Shown here piece after piece: positions 52,340 to 62,888 of a stretch of DNA of 64,000 nt. Position 1 is the first letter of the stretch; each line of letters begins with the position of its first letter. Location: assembly GCF_000226095.1 (NCBI RefSeq), contig NC_016475.1, positions 1,736,001 through 1,800,000 on the forward strand. Direction: 5' to 3'. The notes under the pieces were generated by a model that was given only the letters and a program-made list of their open reading frames with translations, made no database searches and was not told where the DNA came from. The DNA is from Thermothelomyces thermophilus ATCC 42464 (Eukaryota; Ascomycota; Sordariomycetes; Sordariales; Chaetomiaceae). The position numbers and the translations under genes were made by a program.

Positions 52340-55007
52340 ATGCCTGATTCTACCGCCCCCGCGCCTCCGACCGAGGAGGTTGCCAATTTGCACTTGGATG
52401 AAGTAACGGGCGAGCGTGTGTCCAAGTCGGAGCTGAAGAAGCGCCAGAAGCAGCGCCAGAAGGAGGCCGAGAAGGCGGCCAAGGCGGCCAACGCACCTCC
52501 CAAGCCCTCGAGCAAGCCCAAGAACGTCGCGGGCGAGGAGGAGAAGGACCTCAACCCTAACCAGTACCACGAGATCCGGTCCCGGCACATCAACGAGCGT
52601 ACGTTTTCGATACATTTTTTTTGCGCAGCTGTCAGCCCCAGTTGTTCCGAGACGCTTGCTGATTTAGGTACACCCGGGACATTCAGTGCTCAAGAACCCC
52701 GAGACCAACCCGTACCCGCACAAGTTCCAGGTCACGTATGACGACTCCAAGTTCGTCGAGGAGTTTGGCCACCTCAAGTCGGGCGAGACTGCCGAAGACA
52801 AGGAAATTCGGATTGCGGGGCGCATCTACAACAAGCGCGCTAGCGGCTCCAAGCTGATCTTTTATGGTAACAATTGCCCCCTCCCCGCCCTCCTCCTCCC
52901 CAACCCTCATCTCGCGCACGACTGACAAGAAAGACGGGGATTTGAATAGACATCCGCACCTCCGCCGACACGGTCAGCATTGGCACACAGTTGCAGGTGG
53001 TCTGCCAGGCGCAGCTGGTCAAGGAGGGCAGCCCCTCGTTTGAGAAGCAGCACGAGAACATTCGCCGCGGCGACATCATTGGCATCATCGGCTATGCCGG
53101 CCGCACCAACCCCAAGAACCGGCTCGCTGAGGGCAAAGAGGGCGAGCTGTCGGTGTTTGCCACCGAAATCGTGCTGCTCAGCCCGTGCTTGCATATGCTG
53201 CCCAGTGTGCGGTTCCCGTTCTCGGATAGCGAACAGAGGTGAGTGGCTTCTCGGGGGGAGAGAGAGAGAGAGAGAGAGAGAGACTCTCGAGACCTCCTGA
53301 GGGGAGGGCAGGTCGCTGACTTGTGGTGATGACAGGGCCCGTATGAGGTACCTGGACATGCTTTGGAATGACCGGACCCGCCAGGTTCTGTGGCAACGCA
53401 GCCGGATGGTGCGATTCATCCGAGACTGTACGTCTTGATTTCCCCTTCCCGCCTTCGGTCTGACGTGCTGGAGCTGACGGAGTCTCAGTCTTCCATGAGC
53501 GTCGCTTCATTGAGGTTGAGACCCCGATGATGCACGCCATTGCCGGTGGCGCCACTGCTGTACGTACAACGAACCTAGACGCCGAGAGGTAAGACTGACC
53601 ATCGCTAGCTTCCGTTCATCACGCATCACAACGACCTGGACATCGACATGTACATGAGAGTGGCTCCTGAGCTTTTCCTCAAGAAGATGATTGTCGGCCA
53701 GTTCGGCAAGGTCTTTGAGCTCGGAAAGAATTTCCGCAACGAGGGCATCGACCTGACGCACAACCCCGAGTTCACGTCCTGCGAGTTCTACTGGGCGTAT
53801 GCCGACGTTTACGACGTGATGAAGCTGACTGAGGAGCTCGTCTCGTCGCTTGTCAAGGAGCTCACGGGCTCCTACAAGACCACGTTCACGACCCAGCACG
53901 GAGAGACGTACGAGATCAACTGGGAGGCGCCGTGGCGCAAGGTTGAGATGATCCCCGAGCTTGAGAAGGCCACGGGCGAGAAGTTCCCCCCTTATGAGGA
54001 GCTTCACACGGAGGAGACGAACCAGTTCCTGCAGAGACTCTGCAAGAAGATGAACGTCGAGTGCCCGCCGCCGCTTACCAACGCCCGCATGATCGACAAG
54101 CTGACGGGCGAGTTCATCGAGAGCACTTGCATCAACCCGACCTTCATCCGTGAGTGCTGCCGGTTTGAGACGGGATAGGAGGGTAGTATCAGCGCTGACT
54201 CGAGGTGCAGTCGAACATCCGCAGATGATGAGCCCCCTCGCCAAGTATCATCGGTCTAAGAAGGGTGAGTTGAGAGAGGATGCCATGTTTTCTTCTCTTT
54301 TGGTTACCGTGCTGACTAACGATGTTGTACAGGTCTCTGTGAGAGATTTGAGTAGGTTGCCGTGCCGCTGTAAAGCAGCTCCTTCGGTCAGTCAAACGCA
54401 TGTTGACTCCCTGATAGGGCATTCGTTTGCAAGAAGGAGATTGCCAACGCGTACACCGAGTTGAACAATCCGTTCGACCAGAGACTGCGTTTCGAAGAAC
54501 AGGCCCGCCAGAAGGCTCAGGGCGATGACGAGGCGTATGTTTTGCCTGGTGTCCCGCAGCAACCGAACATGGCTAATAACCCTGCTGCAGCCAAATCATT
54601 GACGAGAGCTTCCTCAACGCGCTGGAGTATGGCCGTAAGTGTTGGCTCAAAGCCTGTCTGCCTGTTGTCAAGATGTGCTGACGCGCATGTTTAGTGCCCC
54701 CAACTGGCGGTTGGGGCCTCGGTATCGATCGCCTTGCTATGGTGAGACACTACAAGGAGAAAACAAGGTTGACAAGTGATACCGAGCTAACGGTGCATGT
54801 CTTAGTTCATCACGAACAACTATTCGATTCGGGAGGTCCTTCCCTTCCCGTTCCTGCGTGAGGAAAAGCAAGGCACCAAGGAGAAGTCTGCGGCCGAGTT
54901 GGTTGGTGTCCAGCCCCTTCCTGAGGAAGGCATCCGTAAGTGGTTGTGCTCGTATCTGCTGGGCTAAAGCGTCCGACTGCTGACTTTGTATTACAGCGCA
55001 TAAATAG
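52340..55007 (+). CDS. krs1: Cytosolic lysyl-tRNA synthetase
   Basis: Thirteen exons encode 617 residues: 52340-52598, 52687-52866, 52950-53238, 53336-53427, 53489-53559, 53609-54149, 54211-54264, 54333-54351, 54418-54534, 54591-54634, 54695-54741, 54806-54935 and 54997-55007. The N-terminal extension ([20 protein letters not shown]) is the basic tRNA-binding helix of eukaryotic LysRS. Next come the OB-fold anticodon domain ([20 protein letters not shown]) and the class IIb core. The core has motif 2 at [15 protein letters not shown] (340-343 are RNEG) and motif 3 at [11 protein letters not shown] (561-571). It charges tRNA-Lys for cytosolic translation. The exon 5/6 join reads [14 protein letters not shown], where yeast and human have Lys in place of Leu. 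Very small exons (19 nt and 11 nt) are supported by exact frame closure and conserved phrases. Confidence 0.95.
53259..53282. repeat. (GA)n microsatellite in an intron
   Basis: About 12 AG units within the third intron of the lysyl-tRNA synthetase gene. Confidence 0.9.
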
Positions 55008-56633
55008 ACGAGGATACCCCGGTGTGTGACCGAAAAGAAGAAAGCGTAGACGATTTGTTAAGGAGATCTGGGCTCTGTTTCTAGGTGTGCGGTTTGGTTG
55101 TTTACACACCACGGAGCAAGTCAGTAGATATGCGATGGAAAACAGCTAGGCTTACGAGGAGCACGTAGTTCTTTAGTTGATCAAGCCCAATAACTGGATC
55201 TACACTACACTACTCGTCGCGGCGTATCTAAACGAAAAAAAAAAAATCGGAGCATGCTTTTCATTGGGCCTGAATGAGATTGACTTGTGTTGTAGCCAAT
55301 TTGTAGTGTCTTGGTGATGGCGCATGTCTTGGCTGACGAACGTCATGCTGACAGCGCGTTCAGAGAGTTAGTGTATGCATTAAGGAAGCTCGAGGTTTAA
55401 GGTAGGAAAAGTCCGTAGCACGGAGTGTGGATGTACATATGTATGTACGGATGTATGTACGGAGTACACTACGTTCATAGCTTACGTACACTAGTTACTT
55501 CCTACTCCGTACAGCCCCGACAGGAGACTTTTCCCCCCTTTCGATACTTCTTTTTGCCTGGTTAATCAACTGCTTGTGGCGAGCTTCACTAATGCATCTG
55601 ACGGGAGAATAGCGGAGGTTTCCCAATTTCTTACTTGGCTACTTTCTGATACTTGGGCAATTTTCTTCGCGTTTCTCTCCGTGATATTCTGGAGAATATA
55701 TTGCGATACAGAGTCGTGGGGTTCGCGGCATCCGGGTTCCCATATCTTGCAATTAAATGGCGATCGGATGAACTGCGGATGCAACCCAGCTCTTTCAATG
55801 GCACGACGGGCTTGGCGTTACGTGGCATGAGGGGCAGAGCTCTGGGCGGGGAACGCGAAAGCGAGGCTTACTCTGCTCCGTACAGAACTTTGTTTGAGAA
55901 CCAGGAACCAAAATCGGGAGAGCCAGGAGCGGCAGCAGCAGCAGCAGCAGCAGCAGGACTGAGACTTGACTTAGTGCGCAAGTGGGTCTCGATTGCGACT
56001 TTCCATTACATCGTGAAAGCGCCATCATCGCTGTATTGTCTACTACGTTTGTAGAGTGCGATGGAATGGCCAAGTGGGGAGGATGTGCTGGTTATCCATA
56101 CCCACGTTAGGCACCCCGATCGGTACCAACCTGAAATTACGCCCCAGATCGGGGAGGAACGAGGCTGTGAGCCTAAACGCCGAGAGAGCAGTTTAACTAC
56201 CAGACAAAACTTCGGCTCGTGTTCAGATGGTCATTTTCTTTGTCAGCCTTTTTTTTCCTTTTTATTTTCTACCTTTTTATTTCCTATTCCTGCGTCAATT
56301 CTGTTTTAAATCGCATTATCGGCGGCGCCTTGCAGGGCTGTACAGTACATACGTCGGTCCCAGATGATAAACTGACCTGAATTAACGCCGTCCGATAATT
56401 GCAGACGCAAACAGGGGCCCTGACACGACAACAAATCCTGGGTACGATATACAATACCCTTATTATAAAGCGAATATTTCTGTTCCCTCCCTTTTCGGGT
56501 GCAAGCGCTGAGCAGCGCAAGGAGTGGCGCCGGCACGAACCACGCGACCCTTTGGGGTCTAGCACAACGCCAACGCCGCCGATCCGACTGGGAACGGAAA
56601 GGGTTACTAGATAACGGAGGGCCTGGCGCCGCC
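55008..56633. other. Intergenic, no gene seen
   Basis: Spacer between the lysyl-tRNA synthetase and the ABC transporter. It holds several TACGGAGTAC-type motifs (55457-55467, 55503-55512, about 55871) and a CAG microsatellite at 55932-55956. The transporter frame is open back to 56499 but its first ATG in frame with a good context is 56634. Confidence 0.55.
55932..55956. repeat. (CAG)n microsatellite
   Basis: About eight uninterrupted GCA/CAG units in non-coding DNA upstream of the ABC transporter gene. Confidence 0.9.
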
Positions 56634-59600
56634 ATGGCGCTTCTCCGGCAGACATGGACGCTGGCGCTCAAAAACTGGCTGATCGTCCTCGGCCGCCACA
56701 GCCTGGCAACCGTCATCCGCGCCTTTGTCCTGCCGATTATCTTGACCGCGTTCCTCAGCTTTGCGCGTAACCTCTTCGTGCCTGCGGCGACATTCGGCAT
56801 CGGTGACGTCCGTCCGGTGCGTTCGCTGCTCAACGGGCTGGAAGTGGCTTCCGAGAGCGGCAGGAACCATGTCGTCTTTGTCAACAATGGGTTCAGGGGT
56901 GGCGAGATCGAGCGCGTCATTGACGACTTGGCGACCACGGTGAGGAATGCGGGGAAGAACGCGACGATTCTGGAGAGCGAGGACGACGTGCCGTACATTT
57001 GCCGCGCCTCGCTCCGCGGTGTGACCCCGTGCTACGGCGCGGTTGTCTTCCACGGATCGCCGACCGAGGGCGGCGCTGGGCTATGGAATTATACCCTCCG
57101 CGCCGATGCCTCGCTCGGCGCTGGCCGCATCGACACCGACAAGGACACCAACGACGCCCAGGTCTATATGCTGCCCCTGCAGAACGCCGTCGACATGGCC
57201 ATCTCTCGCCAGAAGGGCGGCGACGGCGGCGATATGACGCCGCTTCCCAGTGTCACGGACGAATATCCCTTCACATCACTCACCGACGAGGAGCGTAACG
57301 ACCGTATCCGTGTCATTTACCAGAGAAATATCATAAGTTTTCTCGGCGTCACGTTTCTCGTCGCCACCATCGGTATTACCTACCACATGGCCGGCTTCAT
57401 TGCCACCGAGCGAGAGTCGGGCATGTCGACCTTGATCGAGGCCATGATGGCCACAAAGAGCCGCTGGCAGCCGCAGGTCGCTCGCCTCCTGTCGTACCAC
57501 CTGTCTTTTTCGGTGCTGTACCTGCCCGGCTGGGTCGTCTCGGCCTTGATTCTGTGGACCGGCGTGTTTGCTCACACCAGCGCCGTCGTCGTCTTCTTCT
57601 ACTTCATCCTCTCCGGCCTGGCCCTGGGCTCCATGACCATCTTCGGCGCAGCCTTCTTCAAGAAGTCGCAGCTGAGCGGTGTGCTGCTCACCATTGTTTA
57701 CATCCTGTTGGCTATCATCGCCCAGACCATCACCTCGCCCAAGACTCCGACCGTCGTCGCCCTGAGCCTTCTCTTCACCCCCTGCAACTTCACCTACTTC
57801 ATCACGCTCCTCGCCCGCTGGGAGAGAGAGGAATGGCCGACCGACCTTCTCCAGTCACCGCCCAACAGCCCCTGGGAGCTACCGGGCATCGTCTTCTTCG
57901 TGTTCCTTGCCGCCCAGGCCCTTGTCTACCCCGTCCTCGGCGCCCTGATCGAGAGGTGGCTGCACGGTACTACCTCCAGCGGGCGCAACATCGTGGTTGG
58001 CGAGGACCGCGGCGATCTCGGCAGCGACTGCACCGTCAAGCTCGAGGACTTCACCAAGGTCTACAGCCCGGGAATCGTCCGCCGCATGTTCTCCTTCATC
58101 GCGAAGCCAAAGGAGCCCGTCGTGGCCGTGAACAAGCTCACCCTGAGTGCGACCCGCGGCCAGATCCTGGCCCTGCTTGGCGCCAACGGTAGCGGCAAGA
58201 GCACCACGCTCGACACCATCGCCGGCATCAACAAGGCCACGAGCGGCAACATCACCATTGACGGCACCGGCGGCCTGGGAATCGCCCCGCAGAAGAACGT
58301 TCTCTGGGACGAACTGACCGTGTTTGAGCACATCCGCATCTTCAACAAGCTCAAGTCCCCCGGCCGCCATGCCACCAAGGAGGAGATCCGCGACCTGGTC
58401 CTTGCCGTCGACCTCGAGAAGAAGATCAAGGCCCAGTCGCGCACCCTGTCGGGCGGCCAGAAGCGGAAACTGCAGCTCGGCATGATGCTCACGGGCGGCA
58501 GCGCCGTCTGCTGCGTCGACGAGGTGTCGAGCGGCCTGGATCCCCTGAGCCGGAGAAAGATCTGGGACATCCTGCTCGCCGAGCGCGGGCGGCGCACCAT
58601 CATACTGACGACGCACTTCCTCGACGAGGCGGACCTGCTGGCGGACTACATTGCCGTCATGTCCAAGGGCAATCTGCGCGCCAAGGGCACGTCTGCGGAG
58701 CTGAAGGACCGCCTGGGCGGCGGCTACAGGATCCATGTCAACAACGTGAAGCTGATCCCGCGCCTGCCCGATATTGCCGGAGTGAAGAAGAAGGCGACCC
58801 GGGAGGAGGCGTCTTACATGGCTTCGACCTCGGCCATGGCAGCTACGGTCATCCGGGAGCTCGAGACGGCCGGCGTCAAGGACTATCGCTTCTCCGGCCC
58901 GACGATCGAGGATGTCTTCTTGCAGCTTGCCGAAGAGGTCCGGGCCGAGGGAGGGGACCTCGACTCGCGCGGGGTCCTGAGCTCGGCTGACGAGAAGTCC
59001 GCGACTGCCGACGGGATGAGCCAAACGGAGAAGGGCCTCGAACTCATGTCGGGACAACCCGTCGGCTTTTGGCGCCAGGCCTGGGTGCTCTTCCTCAAGC
59101 GCTGCGTCATCTTCAAGAGGAACTGGTTCCCCACCGTCGCCGCCTTCGTGATCCCCGTCATCGCCGCCGGGTTGGTGATGCTGTTCGTCAAGGATCAGCA
59201 AGCCGTGGGTTGCTCTCCCACGGACCAACTGTCGAGGAACGAGGCTGTCAACATATTCGACGGCGGCTTCGAGATCTTTGTGGTCGGCGGCCCGGCGGAC
59301 AAGTTTTCCGAGTCGAACCTGATGCGCCTGTTTGCCCCCATCTACATTAACACGCAAGGCAAGACCGGCGGCGCCGGCGGCGAGATTGCCGACGCTGATG
59401 GCCTGTCGACCAGGGCCGTCACCAGCGCGGCCGACTTCTTCCGGAATCTCACCATCGTCGATTCGATTGACGAGTTCAATCAAGCCGTCGTCCAGTACCG
59501 CAAGAACATCACGCCCGCTGGCATCTGGCTGGGTGACGACCGCTCTCGCCCGACGCTCGTCTACAAAGGCGACGGGGTCGAGATGGTCAATGCCTGGTTT

Positions 59601-61619
59601 GGCAAGTGGGTTATGGATATGCTCCTGGTGAACAGCACCATCGCGACGACTTATGTCCCCTTCGACAGGCCGTTTACCCCCGACGCCGGAGACTCGCTAC
59701 AGTTTCTGGTGTACGTCGGTCTCGCTCTGTGCGCCTACCCGGCCTTCTTCTCGCTGTACCCGAACTTGGAGCGCCGCCGCCAAGTTCGTGGGCTGCAGTA
59801 CTCGAACGGCGTCAAACCGCTGCCGCTGTGGATCGCCTACCTGGGCATCGACTTTGCCGCCGTGCTGGCCGGGGCCGTCATCAGCATCATCCTCTTCGCC
59901 GCCGTCGCCCCCGACCTCTGGTACCACATTGGCTACGTCTTCTTGGTATTCATCTTGCACGGTTTGGCGTCGACCCTCTTGGCGTACAACGTCTCGCTCT
60001 TCGCCTCGAACCAGCTGTCGGCCTATGCGTTCGCAGCTGCTTGGCAGGTTGTCATGCTTCTTCTCTATCTTATCGGGTACATGTGTGTCATCGTGTACGC
60101 GCCCGTCCATCGGATCGACTCGCTGGTGCTGGTTGTGCACTTTACCATCTCGGTGTTGGCGCCCATAATGTCGGTCATTCGCGCCCTGTTCGTGACCCTG
60201 AACTTGTTTTCCACGGCCTGCGATGGTCAGCAGCTGTCCTCCAACCCGGGCGCCATGGTCCAATACGGCGGCCCGATTCTCTACCTCATCGTCCAGGCCG
60301 TCATCCTCTTCCTCGTCCTCGTCTGGGCCGATGGCGGCAGCGCAGGCTTCAGCCTGTGGCGCATGTTCAAGCGCTCCGCTCCTCCTTCGCAGAGCGATGC
60401 CGACGAGCGCGCCGCCATCTCCGACGAAGAAGTCGCCAACGAGCTGATCCGCGTCAAGTCTAGCAGCGCTGCCAATCCCGACGCCGGCCGCCCCACGGAC
60501 GGCCTGCGCGTCGTCAACCTGACCAAGACGTTTGGCAACAACATTGCCGTCGACAACGTCACCTTCGGCGTACCCCACGGGGAGGTCTTTGCTCTCCTCG
60601 GGCCCAACGGGGCCGGTAAGTCGACCACCATCTCCGTCATCCGCGGCAACCTCAAACCGTCGGCCGGAGGCGACGTGTTCGTGGAAAACGCCTCCGTCAC
60701 GCGCCACGTTGCCGCGGCCCGCTCCCATCTCGGCGTCTGCCCGCAGTTCGACGCCATCGACGTCATGACGGTCGAAGAGCACCTGCGCTTCTACGCGCGC
60801 GTGCGCGGCATCCCGGACGTCGAGCACAACGTGTCGGCCGTGATCCGCGCTGTCGGGCTGAGCGCCTTCCGCACCCGCCAGGCGCACGCGCTCTCGGGCG
60901 GCAACAAGCGCAAGCTCTCGCTGGGGATCGCCCTCATGGGCAACCCGACCGTCGTGCTCCTCGACGAGCCCTCGTCCGGCCTCGACGCCGCCGCCAAGCG
61001 TATCATGTGGCGCACGCTGGCCTCCACCGTCCCCGGCCGCAGCCTCCTGCTCACGACGCACAGCATGGAGGAGGCCGACGCCCTCGCCGGCCGGGCGGGC
61101 ATCCTCGCCAAGCGCATGCTGGCCATGGGCAGCATCGACCAGCTGAGGCAGCGCTTCGGCAACCAGCTGCACGTCCACCTCGTGTGCAAGGGCGCGCCGC
61201 GCACGAGCGACGCCCACGTGGAGAAGGTGCGCACATGGGTGACGCAGACCTTTGCCGGGGCCGAGGTCGAGGACAAGACGTACCACGGCCAGATGCGGTT
61301 CAAGGTTCCTGCCGCTACCGCAGCAGCCCTCGCGAGCGGTGGGGCCCAGGAGCAGGTGTGCGCCAAGGTTCCTCACGGCGTCGGCCATGGCTCCTCCTCG
61401 TCATCGTCGTCATCGTCGTCCTCGTCGTCTGGGTCAGCCATCGGCAAACTGGTCGTCTTGTTGGAGGAAAATAGGGAGTACCTTGGCGTGGAACACTACA
61501 GCGTCAGCCCGACGACGCTGGATCAGGTGTTCTTGGCCGTGGTGGGGAGACATAACGTCAAGGAGGAGGGGTATCACGAGGATGGAAAGAAGAAGAAGTG
61601 GTGGAAGTTTGGGAAATAG
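56634..61619 (+). CDS. Full-size ABCA-type ABC transporter
   Basis: A single exon of 1661 residues. The arrangement is TMD1-NBD1-TMD2-NBD2 with large loops after the first helix of each membrane half, as in the ABCA (lipid-transporter) class rather than fungal PDR or MDR pumps. NBD1 has Walker A GANGSGKSTT (K522), signature LSGGQKRKLQLG and Walker B CCVDEVSSGLDP. NBD2 has Walker A GPNGAGKSTT (K1329), signature LSGGNKRKLSLG and Walker B VVLLDEPSSGLD. Both D-loops and both switch His (TTHF, TTHS) are present, so both sites look competent. TMD1 begins with NWLIVLGRHSLATVIRAFVL, and the second half begins after GFWRQAWVLFLKRCVIFKRN. A Ser run (about 61390-61430) interrupts the C-terminal regulatory region before HYSVSPTTLDQVFLAVV. 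The ATG at 56634 has an optimal context (gccgccATGG). Substrate unknown. Confidence 0.93.
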   Translation: MALLRQTWTLALKNWLIVLGRHSLATVIRAFVLPIILTAFLSFARNLFVPAATFGIGDVRPVRSLLNGLEVASESGRNHVVFVNNGFRGGEIERVIDDLATTVRNAGKNATILESEDDVPYICRASLRGVTPCYGAVVFHGSPTEGGAGLWNYTLRADASLGAGRIDTDKDTNDAQVYMLPLQNAVDMAISRQKGGDGGDMTPLPSVTDEYPFTSLTDEERNDRIRVIYQRNIISFLGVTFLVATIGITYHMAGFIATERESGMSTLIEAMMATKSRWQPQVARLLSYHLSFSVLYLPGWVVSALILWTGVFAHTSAVVVFFYFILSGLALGSMTIFGAAFFKKSQLSGVLLTIVYILLAIIAQTITSPKTPTVVALSLLFTPCNFTYFITLLARWEREEWPTDLLQSPPNSPWELPGIVFFVFLAAQALVYPVLGALIERWLHGTTSSGRNIVVGEDRGDLGSDCTVKLEDFTKVYSPGIVRRMFSFIAKPKEPVVAVNKLTLSATRGQILALLGANGSGKSTTLDTIAGINKATSGNITIDGTGGLGIAPQKNVLWDELTVFEHIRIFNKLKSPGRHATKEEIRDLVLAVDLEKKIKAQSRTLSGGQKRKLQLGMMLTGGSAVCCVDEVSSGLDPLSRRKIWDILLAERGRRTIILTTHFLDEADLLADYIAVMSKGNLRAKGTSAELKDRLGGGYRIHVNNVKLIPRLPDIAGVKKKATREEASYMASTSAMAATVIRELETAGVKDYRFSGPTIEDVFLQLAEEVRAEGGDLDSRGVLSSADEKSATADGMSQTEKGLELMSGQPVGFWRQAWVLFLKRCVIFKRNWFPTVAAFVIPVIAAGLVMLFVKDQQAVGCSPTDQLSRNEAVNIFDGGFEIFVVGGPADKFSESNLMRLFAPIYINTQGKTGGAGGEIADADGLSTRAVTSAADFFRNLTIVDSIDEFNQAVVQYRKNITPAGIWLGDDRSRPTLVYKGDGVEMVNAWFGKWVMDMLLVNSTIATTYVPFDRPFTPDAGDSLQFLVYVGLALCAYPAFFSLYPNLERRRQVRGLQYSNGVKPLPLWIAYLGIDFAAVLAGAVISIILFAAVAPDLWYHIGYVFLVFILHGLASTLLAYNVSLFASNQLSAYAFAAAWQVVMLLLYLIGYMCVIVYAPVHRIDSLVLVVHFTISVLAPIMSVIRALFVTLNLFSTACDGQQLSSNPGAMVQYGGPILYLIVQAVILFLVLVWADGGSAGFSLWRMFKRSAPPSQSDADERAAISDEEVANELIRVKSSSAANPDAGRPTDGLRVVNLTKTFGNNIAVDNVTFGVPHGEVFALLGPNGAGKSTTISVIRGNLKPSAGGDVFVENASVTRHVAAARSHLGVCPQFDAIDVMTVEEHLRFYARVRGIPDVEHNVSAVIRAVGLSAFRTRQAHALSGGNKRKLSLGIALMGNPTVVLLDEPSSGLDAAAKRIMWRTLASTVPGRSLLLTTHSMEEADALAGRAGILAKRMLAMGSIDQLRQRFGNQLHVHLVCKGAPRTSDAHVEKVRTWVTQTFAGAEVEDKTYHGQMRFKVPAATAAALASGGAQEQVCAKVPHGVGHGSSSSSSSSSSSSSGSAIGKLVVLLEENREYLGVEHYSVSPTTLDQVFLAVVGRHNVKEEGYHEDGKKKKWWKFGK

Positions 61620-62888
61620 AACCCGGGCGGTCTGATTCTTCTTTATTTTTGGGTGTTTTTTTTTTCGGGGGGTGTGTGTGTGTGTGTATTTTGTTTTATT
61701 TCGTCTGGTGTCTTGCGTTTCATGCATGGCATGGCGTGGAGGCAGGTACCTACCGGGGGGTGATGATGATGGCCAGATATGCATTGCTCTCTCTCATGGG
61801 TTGTCTCCCTGCATCTTCTTGGACATCTCAACTCTCTGTGTGTACAGTACATGCGCCTCTTCTTCGCTTGGATATTTGGCTTCCCAAATAGAGCCTCGAT
61901 TTAAAGGAGTTCAGAGTCACAGGGGAAGGAACAGAGTAGGACCGTGTACAATAGATTTTTTTTTCCCCTTTGTTTCTTAACCACCTCAATTTTTGGGTCA
62001 GTCGCCATATGGCTTGGAGCTCCCGGGCCCTTTTCACTGCCAATCTTCATTCAAGGTACTGTACATACAAAAACGGTTTCTGTGCTGAGCGCTGGCCGTG
62101 CCACGCCTTGGGGAGTAGTCTTGTGCAACCAGGGGCTGGTTTGGTTCCTTCGTTTCCAAAACATATGTAGAATACGAGCTTCCCCAAACCCGGCCATTAC
62201 AGAAGTTGTTTTTAATCCCCCCCCTTTCTCCCGAAATCTGCCTACATAGGAGGAATCACATCGAAGCAGATTGGATGCTGGGCGCACACAGAATCACAAC
62301 CTGTCGTTACCCTTGGGTTCGCAGAGCAGAGTCCCTCGCCGAACCCCTTGAATGCTGCTCCGGCTCGCTCAGAAAAGACAGTCATGCGGGGAGCTAGGGC
62401 TTACGCTGACCGTAGGGAGAATCACAAAAGACCGACCAGTGAGGCTGAAGAATTGGACGTTGGCAACTGCTGGTGTTAGGGGCGGTCACAGATACATCTT
62501 TGCAAACCTTAGCAGTTGAGGGAGTTCTATCGAATGGGTTGGGATTGAAAAGGCACGGCTCCCTCTGCCTTTGAACAGGCGACTCACCCCGTTCAACGAG
62601 CATCGTAGAAGGGCCAAAGTAAAAAAAGGTGCATTCATCACGAAGAATCGGCTCTTCTAAAAACCTCGTCCGTCCGACAAGATTCATGCAATATGTACAA
62701 TACGAGTCAAGTACTGCCATAACCTGCCTCGAGCTTGCTCCTTGCCCGTCCCAAGTCCATCCAAGCCCGCTCCGAGACTTTTGTTTTCTATGCAGAAAGG
62801 GGGCCCCGAAGTTACCCCGGGAGAGAACAGTAGCGGATTAGCTCATGGGGACGTCTGGTTCATACCAAGACCGCCTGCCGTTAAACAC
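61620..62888. other. Convergent intergenic region, no gene seen
   Basis: 3' flanks of the ABC transporter and the right-edge gene. It holds a GT microsatellite at 61672-61687 and T-runs. No coding content recognised. Confidence 0.55.
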
